This document shows, in pieces, positions 8,880-17,382 of a DNA stretch of 64,000 bases. The notes under the pieces are model-generated. The model worked only from the letters and a program-made list of their open reading frames with translations. It had not been told where the DNA came from and searched no databases. The stretch is taken from NCBI RefSeq assembly GCF_022758295.1, contig NZ_JALDWJ010000008.1:124001-188000 (forward strand), given 5' to 3'. Source of the stretch: Lysobacter sp. CFH 32150. GTDB lineage: Bacteria > Pseudomonadota > Gammaproteobacteria > Xanthomonadales > Xanthomonadaceae. The translations under genes and the position numbers were made by a program. The stretch's first letter is position 1, and each line of letters opens with the position of its first letter.

Positions 8880-11861
8880 ATGGCTTCAAAGCAATTTGGC
8901 AAGGGGCTGAAGCGGAGCGCGCTGACCGTAGCACTCGGTCTCTGCTTCGTCGGCGGCGTCCAAGCGCAGAGTTCTGTCGGTTCGATCTTCGGCAACTCGA
9001 AGGCTGGATCCACGGTCACGATCTTGAACAGCGATACGGGCACGACCCGCACAGTGACTGCTGATGAGTCCGGTCGTTTCTCGTTCTCTCAACTTTCCCC
9101 GGGACGCTACAAGGTAACGTCCGAAGGTGGATCGCGTGACGTGCAGGTCAAAGTGGGCACCGGTACTTCGGTCGATTTCGGCGCTGCCGCGCTGGATACC
9201 GTGACGGTTGTCGGTACGGGCGCAATCAATCCGATCGACGTTTCCTCGGTGGAATCCAGCACCGTGTTCACGCAGGAGCAGATCCGCGCACTGCCGGTCG
9301 GCCGCAATGTCAATGAAGTGGCGCTCCTCGCCCCCGGCACCGTCCGCGGTGACAGCGGCATCGGTTCGGGCAACCTGGCTTCCTTCGGCGGCGCTTCGGT
9401 GGCCGAGAACGGTTACTACATCAACGGTTTCGACGTGACCGATCTGCGCAAGCTGATTTCTTACGCCGATATGCCGTTCGACGCGATCGGCGAGCAGCAG
9501 GTCAAGACCGGCGGCTACGGCGCGGAATATGGCCGCTCGCTCGGTGGCGTTGTGAGCCTGGTCACCAAGCGCGGTACCAATGAGTGGAAGGGTGGCGTCT
9601 CGGTGTACTGGGAGCCGGACGGCCTGCGTGCGGCGGGTAACGACGTCCGCGACCGCGATCCGGATCCGGATTCCAACGGCATCTATACGCGCTTTGTCTC
9701 CGCTAACGAAACCGACAACTTGAGCGCCAACATTTACGCTGGCGGTCCGATCATCAAGGATCGTCTGTTCGTGTTCGGCTTGCTCGAAGGCGTCCGCAAC
9801 GAAGACAACACCTACGGCCAGAACGAAAGCAGCAAGACCACGGACCGCGAGCCGAACGGGATGCTGAAGCTGGACTGGAACATCACCGACAACCACATCG
9901 TCGAACTGACCGGGATCCGCAACAAGGTCAAGACCGAGACGCTGACCTATACCAGCAACACTCCGTTCAGCACCACCCACGACGGCCCGGCGAAAGTGAG
10001 CGGCTTCGAGAGTGGCGGCGAGGTCTACATCGGCAAGTACACCGGCTACCTCACCGACAACCTCACCGTGTCGGCCCAGTACGGCAAGGTGGAGAACCTC
10101 ACCGGCAAGTCGACCGGCGGCGACACTGCTGCGGCGCTGTGCCCGGCCGTGTATGACTACCCGGGCCTGACCTATCTCGGTTGCTGGGACACGAACCACT
10201 TCACCGTGGTCGACCCGTTTGCACCGGACAACCACGACACCCGCAAGGCCGGGCGTCTGGACATCGAGTGGCAGGTGGGTGACCACAAGCTGCGCGCCGG
10301 TTACGACACCGAAAAGTTCACCTCGAGCAATGCCGGCACTACTTATTCGGGTGGTGAGTACTTCCGCTACTTCACTGCCCCGGCCAGCGGCGTCGTGAAC
10401 GGCGCCACCTTGCCGGCCGGCACCACGGAGTACGTGCGCAGGCGCTTCCTGCAAACCACCACCGGCAGCTTCGAGATCGAGAACACTGCGGCCTACATCG
10501 AGGACAGCTGGCAGGTCAATGACAATTGGCTCGTCTACCTGGGTCTTCGTTCGGAGACGTTCACGAACCGGAATGCCATCGACCAGGTCTTCATCGAGTC
10601 CGACAACCTGATTGCCCCGCGTCTGGGCTTCTCGTGGGACGTGATGGGTGATTCGACCGTCAAGGTGTTCGGCAACGCTGGCCGTTACTACATCCCGGTG
10701 GCTGCGAACACCAACATCCGCGCGTCTTCCGCCGAAGAGTTCTATACCGAGTTCTTCACCTTCGGCAGCCGGGACCCGGTCACGGGTGCCCCGACCGGCC
10801 CCATGACCCAGCTCGGTCCGCGTGTTGTGACCACCGCCGGTACCACCCCAGACTCGCGCACCATCGCCGACGAGAACCTCAACCCGATGTACCAGGATGA
10901 GTTCATTGTCGGTGCCCAGAAGGTGTTCGGGAACGGTTGGACTGCGGGCCTGCGCGCCGTGCACCGCAAGGTCAAGGACGGCATGGACGACTACTGCAGT
11001 CCGTATGCGATCTACAACTATGCCCAGGACAACGGTTACACCAACTACGACGTGCACTCCGCTGCACCGTGCATGGTGGTGAACCCGGGCCGCGACGTCA
11101 CCATCGCGGTTGACCTGGAAAACACTGGCAACTACCAGAGCGTCACCATCCCGGCGTCGTACTGGAACCTCCCGCTGTACGATCGCAGGTACAAGGCGCT
11201 CGAAGTCTTCTGGGAAAAGGTCAGCGACAAGTGGAGCTTCCAGGGTTCGTACACCTGGTCTAAGAGCTACGGCAACGCCGAGGGCTATGTGAACTCGACC
11301 CTGAACCAGGACGATCCGGGCCTGACCCAGGACTTCGACTTCGCCTCGTTCATGGACGGTGGCACTGGCTACCTGCCGAACGATCGTCGTCACGTCATCA
11401 AGATGTTCGGTACCTATGACCTGAATGACGAGTGGCGCGTGGGTGCCAACGCGGCCATCCAGTCCGGCCGTCCGCGTAGCTGCCAGGGCTTTGTCCCGTC
11501 CACGGTGTCGGATTTCAATTCGATCCAAGGTCTGGGCGGTTCGGGTTCATATAGTTCCGCTTCGTCCTTCTATTGCGTGAACGAAGCTGGCGTGAGCGTG
11601 CTTACCCCGCGCGGCACGCTGGGCCGCACGCCTTGGTCCTACAAGTTCGATGCCTCGCTGGCTTACATGCCCAATTGGGCGGACGGCAAGCTGACGTTGC
11701 AGGCGGATATCTTCAATCTGTTCGATACCCGCACCGTGACCGAGTACAACGAGGTCAAGGACAGGTCGCGTGCCACTTCGGAGATCAACCCGAACTACGG
11801 CAACCCGACTTCGTTCCAGACTCCGCGTTCGGTCCGCTTGACGGCCCGTTACGAGTTCTGA
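8880..11861 (+). CDS. Oar-like TonB-dependent outer-membrane receptor (copy 1)
   Basis: 993 residues from ATG 8880, chosen because AGGGGGG lies 9 nt upstream and the paralogue has the matching start; an ATG at 8838 would only add a non-signal extension. A signal peptide (to about VQAQ) precedes a carboxypeptidase-regulatory-like beta-sandwich (about residues 30-85), then LDTVTVVGTG, which is TonB-box-like, a plug domain with NGFDVTDLRK and YGAEYGRSLGGVV, and a long barrel ending in aromatic YEF. Oar-like receptors import or export large substrates energised by TonB; the cargo is unknown. It is followed by an intrinsic terminator and flanked by TPR-sulfotransferase genes. Confidence 0.9.
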   Translation: MASKQFGKGLKRSALTVALGLCFVGGVQAQSSVGSIFGNSKAGSTVTILNSDTGTTRTVTADESGRFSFSQLSPGRYKVTSEGGSRDVQVKVGTGTSVDFGAAALDTVTVVGTGAINPIDVSSVESSTVFTQEQIRALPVGRNVNEVALLAPGTVRGDSGIGSGNLASFGGASVAENGYYINGFDVTDLRKLISYADMPFDAIGEQQVKTGGYGAEYGRSLGGVVSLVTKRGTNEWKGGVSVYWEPDGLRAAGNDVRDRDPDPDSNGIYTRFVSANETDNLSANIYAGGPIIKDRLFVFGLLEGVRNEDNTYGQNESSKTTDREPNGMLKLDWNITDNHIVELTGIRNKVKTETLTYTSNTPFSTTHDGPAKVSGFESGGEVYIGKYTGYLTDNLTVSAQYGKVENLTGKSTGGDTAAALCPAVYDYPGLTYLGCWDTNHFTVVDPFAPDNHDTRKAGRLDIEWQVGDHKLRAGYDTEKFTSSNAGTTYSGGEYFRYFTAPASGVVNGATLPAGTTEYVRRRFLQTTTGSFEIENTAAYIEDSWQVNDNWLVYLGLRSETFTNRNAIDQVFIESDNLIAPRLGFSWDVMGDSTVKVFGNAGRYYIPVAANTNIRASSAEEFYTEFFTFGSRDPVTGAPTGPMTQLGPRVVTTAGTTPDSRTIADENLNPMYQDEFIVGAQKVFGNGWTAGLRAVHRKVKDGMDDYCSPYAIYNYAQDNGYTNYDVHSAAPCMVVNPGRDVTIAVDLENTGNYQSVTIPASYWNLPLYDRRYKALEVFWEKVSDKWSFQGSYTWSKSYGNAEGYVNSTLNQDDPGLTQDFDFASFMDGGTGYLPNDRRHVIKMFGTYDLNDEWRVGANAAIQSGRPRSCQGFVPSTVSDFNSIQGLGGSGSYSSASSFYCVNEAGVSVLTPRGTLGRTPWSYKFDASLAYMPNWADGKLTLQADIFNLFDTRTVTEYNEVKDRSRATSEINPNYGNPTSFQTPRSVRLTARYEF

Positions 11862-11890
11862 TTCGAACACAACCTCTGTTGCATTGTTCA

Positions 11891-11919
11891 GCGGCCACCT
11901 TCGGGTGGCCGCTTTTTTT
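11891..11919 (+). terminator. Intrinsic terminator after receptor copy 1
   Basis: A perfect 9-bp GC-rich stem (11891-11899 with 11904-11912), a TTCG tetraloop and seven T residues: a canonical Rho-independent terminator 29 bases after the stop. It also separates this gene from the convergent sulfotransferase gene. Confidence 0.92.
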
Positions 11920-12007
11920 GTGGTGCAGACGAAGGCAGTGCGAAGGGGTTGTCTCGACCTAATGCTCAGCTGATCTAGCGCATGCACAAGTTTGTGCGTG
12001 GCATGGG

Positions 12008-13609
12008 CTACAAGGCGCTGTCAGCGAGCCCTTGTTCCAATGATGTCAGCTGACGGGCGTAACGTTTCCAGCCGCCGATGTTCCTACCGTGAATTGCTTC
12101 CCGTACCTGAGTGCTGCTGGCAGTCGCGACCGGATTGGTGTTGCTTGCGATATCCGTAATCCCGTCCTCGAAAGGTAGGTCGCAGAACTGCAGAATGCGC
12201 GGCACCTCGGAAGAGGGTGAGCGTGCCAAGTCCTCATAGTTGACGTCGAGGATGCGCCCTGGCGCAACGCGAGAAAGATGCCGCATCAATCGCGAGTAGT
12301 TGCGATAGTGGTTTGCGACATCGGGAAGGTCGTAGCTGTAAGTGTATGCATGCGGCGAGAACAACTCCTTCAAGTTGGAGAAGCAGCTGTCCATAGGCTC
12401 GCGTCGCAGATGGATGATTTTTGCCTGCGGGATGGACTTCATGATCAGTCCGGCGAGCAGGAAGTTGCTCTGATGCTTATCAATAAACCAGGGTTTTCCA
12501 CGGGTACGCCACGCGGTCGCACGGAGATACGCTTTGCCTAGCGTTTCGGCATCGGCGCTTGCCAGCCGGGCCGCGCTTGTCTCGTCCATGAACTCCGGGC
12601 AGTAGTAGCCGATTGTTCGTTTGAACAACAGCTGCAATTCGTTGAGTTCCCCGCACGTGGTCACTTGGGAATGGTTGCCGACAATCCGCTCCAGCAGTGT
12701 CGTCCCTGTGCGCGGCATGCCGACAATGAAGATAGGCGTCGGACCGTCTGCATAGGCTGGTGTTGCCGAGGTGAACTCTTCCGAGTACGTCGAGACAAGC
12801 CGATCAAACATTGCGTCCTCGGCTTGAGCAACGTAAGGGATGTGCAGGCGCTTGAGTTCCATCGCTTCGGACAGGGCGCGCCAAGCAGCCTCGGTGTCAT
12901 CCAGAGTGTCTAGTTCCTTGAACAGGGCGTAGCACAAAACAGCCCTGGTGGATCTCAGAAACGCCGCATTTCTATCGGCGCTGGAAAGTGGTGCCGGGAA
13001 CGATGCCATTGCCTTGCGGATGCGGTCGATTCGATTGCCAGCACCGTCTTTGGGACTTAGATGGGCAAGAGACCAATGAGCATGAGCGAAGTTGGGCTGT
13101 TGGGCGATGGTGTCTTCGGCGGCTTCCGTGGCGGCAGGGAAGTTCCCGGTGAACTTCAATGCATTACTTCTTAGGAAGCTGAGCATCGGATGCCGGACTC
13201 CCCGCTCGGCCGCCAGATCCAGGAAACGTAAGGCCTCGCCATGCTGCTCGAGCATGATCAGTTGCTCGCCAATCGGGAGTAGTGCCAAGTCTCCACCGGA
13301 GCTGGTATCGAGACCCATGAGAGTGTGGAAAGCTTCCTCAAAGTCCCCGACGGAAATTAGCAATCGAGTAATCGCGGTGACTTGGTGTGGTGGAAGCCCC
13401 TCCGTATGCCTGGCAGCCTCTCTCGTGTGAGCAAGTGCCGAGAGGAAATCGCCTACTTCCAGATCGATGGTGGCTAACAACCAGTGCGCGGAAGGCTCGT
13501 GCGGATTACTGGCCAGCAAGCTTTCGCAGGCAGCACTGGCCTCTGGGAAATTGCCAAGTGCAAAGTAGTGTTGGGCGCGTTGCCAGTCACTGTTGCCTCT
13601 ATCGGTCAT
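12008..13609 (-). CDS. TPR-repeat sulfotransferase (copy 1)
   Basis: 533 residues. The first 270 are helical tetratricopeptide repeats (for example the DWQRAQHYFALGNFPEA unit), the rest is a PAPS-dependent sulfotransferase domain. The 5'-phosphosulfate loop IFIVGMPRTGTTLLER begins near residue 290 and the 3'-phosphate motif IHLRREPMDSCFSNLKELF follows. It would transfer sulfate from PAPS to a hydroxyl of a peptide or glycan; the acceptor is unknown. No signal peptide, so cytosolic. It points opposite to the two receptors and the other two sulfotransferases, and its base composition looks more AT-rich than its neighbours, possible sign of a separate history. Homologous along its length to the genes at 17383 and 19007. 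Confidence 0.88.
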   Translation of the reverse strand: MTDRGNSDWQRAQHYFALGNFPEASAACESLLASNPHEPSAHWLLATIDLEVGDFLSALAHTREAARHTEGLPPHQVTAITRLLISVGDFEEAFHTLMGLDTSSGGDLALLPIGEQLIMLEQHGEALRFLDLAAERGVRHPMLSFLRSNALKFTGNFPAATEAAEDTIAQQPNFAHAHWSLAHLSPKDGAGNRIDRIRKAMASFPAPLSSADRNAAFLRSTRAVLCYALFKELDTLDDTEAAWRALSEAMELKRLHIPYVAQAEDAMFDRLVSTYSEEFTSATPAYADGPTPIFIVGMPRTGTTLLERIVGNHSQVTTCGELNELQLLFKRTIGYYCPEFMDETSAARLASADAETLGKAYLRATAWRTRGKPWFIDKHQSNFLLAGLIMKSIPQAKIIHLRREPMDSCFSNLKELFSPHAYTYSYDLPDVANHYRNYSRLMRHLSRVAPGRILDVNYEDLARSPSSEVPRILQFCDLPFEDGITDIASNTNPVATASSTQVREAIHGRNIGGWKRYARQLTSLEQGLADSAL

Positions 13610-14090
13610 GTTGACTGGCCCTATCGAATCGCCCCGGGAGAACTCCCAAGAAGTGCGAACTCCGCATTTTATCGTCCCGTTGTTTTCCGGTTAGCACGTA
13701 GTCCGAATATTTCGGACCCGCGTTGCCCCACGGCACGATCTGAGCTACTTGAACGACGTGAACTCCCCGGCACTTAAGTTCTCAGACTCATTCAGTCGAC
13801 CTTGGCCCCAGACGTCCAGCAACCTTTGATTTTCTGAGAAGGGCAATTGTTGCGCTGCAGCACGTGCAAAAAACTCCCGGAGGCGACTTCCTTTGAAAAC
13901 AGTAAGTTGCAGGAGGCTCCTTCTCCGCTGCGAGTGACAATTCCATCGCCCTAACTGTGAATACGTGAATTGAGGCTTAGGGACTTGTTAAAGATTTGTT
14001 GCCTGTTCTATAGTCGGCCAGTCATGCCACCTTTCGGCTGTGACGTACATGTACTCACTTGCTCCTACCGTCCCTATAGGGGGTTACAAA
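13610..14090. other. AT-richer intergenic region between divergent sulfotransferase and receptor genes
   Basis: 481 bases with no ORF I would defend. It contains a perfect inverted repeat GTCCGAA-TAT-TTCGGAC (13701-13717), about 90 bases upstream of the sulfotransferase start and therefore a candidate operator for that gene, and the receptor promoter at 13985-14014. The rest shows no recognisable RNA gene or repeat. Confidence 0.5.
13985..14014 (+). promoter_or_regulatory. Promoter of second TonB-dependent receptor gene
   Basis: TTGTTA (13985-13990), 18-bp spacer, TATAGT (14009-14014): hexamers and spacing identical to the promoter at 8778-8807, and the flanking TTGTT and TGTTC blocks are shared too. 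The two receptors are likely transcribed under the same conditions. The Shine-Dalgarno TAGGGGG is at 14077-14083. Confidence 0.65.
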
Positions 14091-17000
14091 ATGGCTTCTA
14101 AGTACCTTGCCAAAGGCCTGCAGCGAAGCGCGCTGACCGTAGCACTCGGTCTGTGCTTCGCCGGCGGCGTTCACGCGCAGACCACCGTAGGTGCGGTGAC
14201 TGGTCACGCCACTTCCGGCGACACCATCACCGTGTCGAATCCGGCCACCGGCTTCTCGCGCACCATCACCGTCGGTGCCGACGGCAACTACCGCTTCGCG
14301 CAGTTGCCGATCGGCCAGTACACCGTCACGCGTAACGGCGCCAATCCGCGCAATGTCACCGTCAATGTCGGCACCGCTGCCAACGTCGACTACGTGACCG
14401 GTGCCGGTGCGGCCACCCTCGACACCGTGACCGTCGTCGGTACTGGTGCGATCAACCCGATCGACGTTTCGTCGGTGGAATCGACCACCATCCTGACGGC
14501 CGAACAGATCGCCAAGATCCCGGTCCCGCGCGACACCACCAGCGTCGCGCTGCTGGCGCCGGGTACGGTGCGTGGCGACGCCGCATTCGGCAATCTGGCC
14601 TCGTTCGGTGGCGCGTCGGTTGCCGAGAACGCGTACTACATCAACGGCTTCAACATCACCAACTCGTTCCGCAACCTGAACTTCTCGAACGTACCGTTCG
14701 AGGCGATCGCGGAGCAGCAGATCAAGACCGGCGGCTACGGTGCCGAGTTCGGTCGTTCGCTGGGCGGCGTGGTCAACCAGATCACCAAGCGCGGTACCAA
14801 CGAGTTCCACGCCGGCGGCAACATCTTCTGGAGTCCGGAAGACCTGCGTGAAGACGTCAAGGATGTCTATCTGACCAACGGCACGCTGCGTCAGGACAAC
14901 TCAAGCGACTCCACCTGGAATGCCGTCGCATCGGTTTGGGCCAGCGGTGCACTGATCAAGGATCGCCTGTTCGCCTACGGCCTCATCTCCTATGGCCGCC
15001 GCGAGTCCGACACCTGGGGCAGCATCGCTTCGCTTACCAACACCAGTAGCGAGGTCGAGACCCCGACCTGGCTGTTGAAGATGGATTGGAACATCACCGA
15101 CAACCATTCCCTCGAGTTCACCGCGTTCTCGGACCAGCAGGACACGGAAACCGACGTCTATGCCAATGACGCAGGCGTGCTCAATCGCAAGCAGTTCATC
15201 GGCACGAACTTCGGCGAGCAGGGCGGCGACAACTACATCCTGAAGTACACCGGCTACCTTACCGACAGTTTCACCCTGTCGGCTCTGGCCGGCCACGGCG
15301 AATTCTCACGTAGCCAGCGTCTGCGCACCGCAGATGGCCGGGACGTCCAGTACACCGGCGACATCAACAGCACCGCCACCGGTTGCCCGGTGGTCGTCGA
15401 CGCGCGCCCGGGCTGGCGCCGCGACATGACCGGCGTCTACGGCAGCGCCTGCAACATCACCGGCGGTACGATCGATCGCATCGACTCCGGCGACGAGCGT
15501 GACCAGTTCCGTCTCGACGCCGAGTGGCAGCTGGGCGACCATCTGCTGCGTTTCGGCTACGACCTGGATGATTACACCTCCAAGGCCGGTGTCGCGCTCG
15601 AAGGCGGTTACCAGTGGCGTTACACCACGGTCAATCCGGATGGCATCCCTGACAACGAGCCCGGCGCACCCCAGGATTCTTTCGACCGCGTCCGCCAGCA
15701 GTATTTCCAGCAGGGTGCCACGGTCGAGGTCCAGCAGCGCGCGTTCTACATCCAGGACAGCTGGAACATCACCGACAACTTCATCGCGTACCTGGGCGCG
15801 CGTTGGGACAGCTTCGAGAACATCAATGGCCAGGGCCAGACCTACGTCAAGATCGACGACCAGTTCGGTCCGCGCCTGGGCTTCTCGTGGGACGTCAATG
15901 GTGACTCGACCTTCAAGGTGTTCGGTAACGCCGGCCGCTATGCGCTCCCGCTGACCCCGAGCGTCGCCGTCCGTGGTGCCAGCGCCTCGCTGTTCAGCCG
16001 CCAGACCTTCAACTTCGACCAGACGGTTGATCCGGTCACCGGCGCGCCCGGTGGCGTGACACCTCGTGCGTGCCCGGGTCCTGGTTGCGTGGTCTATCTG
16101 AACGGCGAGGATGGCTTGGCGAAGCGTGCCGGCTCCATTGCCTCGAAGAACCTCGACCCGATGTACCAGGACGAGTACATCCTCGGCATGCAGATGCAGC
16201 TGACCGACCACTTCTCGCTCGGCGTGCGCGGCATCTTCCGTGACCTGAAGCAGGCGATCGACGACAACTGCGATTACACGGCGATCCTGGATGCCAACGG
16301 CTTTGCGTACGAAGACGGTGTCGGCTTCGTCAATGCCAACGGAGATGTCGCGGCGTTGCCAAGCGCCGGCTTCCCGTACTGCCGCATGTTCAACCCGGGT
16401 TCGGATGCCGTGTTTGAAACCGACCTGCTGGGCGATGGCACGATCACGACCAACACCATTCCCGGTTCCCGCCTCAGCCCACAGGCCAAGCGCACCTACT
16501 CGGCAATGGAGTTCTTCTTCGACGGCAACTGGGACAAGTTCTTCCTGCAGGGTTCGTACACCTACGCCAAGAGCAAGGGCAACACCGAGGGCGGCGTCAA
16601 GTCGGATATCGGCCAGGCCGACACCAGCGTCACCCAGGACTTCGACTACCTCGAGCTGACTGTCGACACCTACGGCTACCTGCCGAACGATCGTCGCCAC
16701 ACCTTGAAGTTGTTCGGCAATTACGACATCACCGAGGAATGGGCAGTGGGTGTCAACTTGCTGGTGCAGTCGGGGCGTCCGATCAACTGCTTCGGCAACC
16801 TGGACCAGAACCCACTGCCGCCGGAACCGGTGGGTGTAGACGTCGACGGTGATGGTGAGCCGGGTGAGTTGAATTATGCTCAGCACAATTACGGTTCATC
16901 GTTCATGCGTTGCGGTACGACCGCGCTGGGTGGTGCAGACGATGCGAATGTCGTTCGCAAGCCGCGCGGCACCAGTGGGCGGCTGCCGTGGACCCAGAAC

Positions 17001-17210
17001 TTCGACGTGAACGTGGCCTATCGCCCGTCCTGGGCCGAAGGTCTGCAGTTCAAGGTGGACATCTTCAACGTGTTCAACTCGCAGAAGGTGACGTCGGTCA
17101 ATGAAGTCGCCGAAGAGGCGATCGACGGGCAGCCGTCGGAGACCTACCTGGTGCCGCTGTCGTTCCAGGCACCGCGTTCGGTTCGCTTCATGGTGCAGTA
17201 CGACTTCTGA
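14091..17210 (+). CDS. Oar-like TonB-dependent outer-membrane receptor (copy 2)
   Basis: 1039 residues from ATG 14091, which has TAGGGGG seven bases upstream and begins MASK like copy 1. Same architecture: signal peptide ending near VHAQ, carboxypeptidase-regulatory-like domain, LDTVTVVGTG TonB-box-like segment, the shared GAINPIDVSSVEST linker, plug with NGFNITNSFRNL and YGAEFGRSLGGVVNQIT, and a barrel ending QYDF. The two copies are close in the leader, plug and the last strands and diverge in extracellular loops, which suggests different ligands handled by the same machinery. A sulfotransferase pair follows on the same strand after a strong terminator. Confidence 0.9.
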   Translation: MASKYLAKGLQRSALTVALGLCFAGGVHAQTTVGAVTGHATSGDTITVSNPATGFSRTITVGADGNYRFAQLPIGQYTVTRNGANPRNVTVNVGTAANVDYVTGAGAATLDTVTVVGTGAINPIDVSSVESTTILTAEQIAKIPVPRDTTSVALLAPGTVRGDAAFGNLASFGGASVAENAYYINGFNITNSFRNLNFSNVPFEAIAEQQIKTGGYGAEFGRSLGGVVNQITKRGTNEFHAGGNIFWSPEDLREDVKDVYLTNGTLRQDNSSDSTWNAVASVWASGALIKDRLFAYGLISYGRRESDTWGSIASLTNTSSEVETPTWLLKMDWNITDNHSLEFTAFSDQQDTETDVYANDAGVLNRKQFIGTNFGEQGGDNYILKYTGYLTDSFTLSALAGHGEFSRSQRLRTADGRDVQYTGDINSTATGCPVVVDARPGWRRDMTGVYGSACNITGGTIDRIDSGDERDQFRLDAEWQLGDHLLRFGYDLDDYTSKAGVALEGGYQWRYTTVNPDGIPDNEPGAPQDSFDRVRQQYFQQGATVEVQQRAFYIQDSWNITDNFIAYLGARWDSFENINGQGQTYVKIDDQFGPRLGFSWDVNGDSTFKVFGNAGRYALPLTPSVAVRGASASLFSRQTFNFDQTVDPVTGAPGGVTPRACPGPGCVVYLNGEDGLAKRAGSIASKNLDPMYQDEYILGMQMQLTDHFSLGVRGIFRDLKQAIDDNCDYTAILDANGFAYEDGVGFVNANGDVAALPSAGFPYCRMFNPGSDAVFETDLLGDGTITTNTIPGSRLSPQAKRTYSAMEFFFDGNWDKFFLQGSYTYAKSKGNTEGGVKSDIGQADTSVTQDFDYLELTVDTYGYLPNDRRHTLKLFGNYDITEEWAVGVNLLVQSGRPINCFGNLDQNPLPPEPVGVDVDGDGEPGELNYAQHNYGSSFMRCGTTALGGADDANVVRKPRGTSGRLPWTQNFDVNVAYRPSWAEGLQFKVDIFNVFNSQKVTSVNEVAEEAIDGQPSETYLVPLSFQAPRSVRFMVQYDF

Positions 17211-17232
17211 TAACGGTAATAAGCGTCAAATT

Positions 17233-17263
17233 AAACGGCCGCCCTCTGGGCGGCCGTTTTTTT
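17233..17263 (+). terminator. Intrinsic terminator after receptor copy 2
   Basis: A perfect 12-bp stem (17233-17244 with 17248-17259), three-base loop and a run of seven T (17257-17263), 22 bases after the stop: a canonical terminator. The sulfotransferase gene 120 bases on therefore probably needs its own promoter. Confidence 0.92.
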
Positions 17264-17382
17264 AAGCAATCGGATAGTCATCGGTTTTTGCAAATGCGGC
17301 ACCTCATGCATGGCACGGGTGCGATGGCCTGGATCGTGCGCTGCTATTCTTTGCGGGCGACAGATTCAATAGAGAAGGACTC

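Noticed and set aside
8886-11528. 880-codon open frame antisense to receptor copy 1
   Set aside because: It lies wholly opposite a well-supported gene, has biased low-complexity composition without motifs, and arises from the GC-rich codon pattern of the sense strand.
13484-13777. 97-codon frame in the receptor/sulfotransferase spacer
   Set aside because: Begins antisense inside the sulfotransferase gene, no Shine-Dalgarno and no coding-like composition in the AT-rich half.
15306-16886. Long antisense frame over receptor copy 2
   Set aside because: Same reason: no domain, no start site, mirrors the sense coding pattern.
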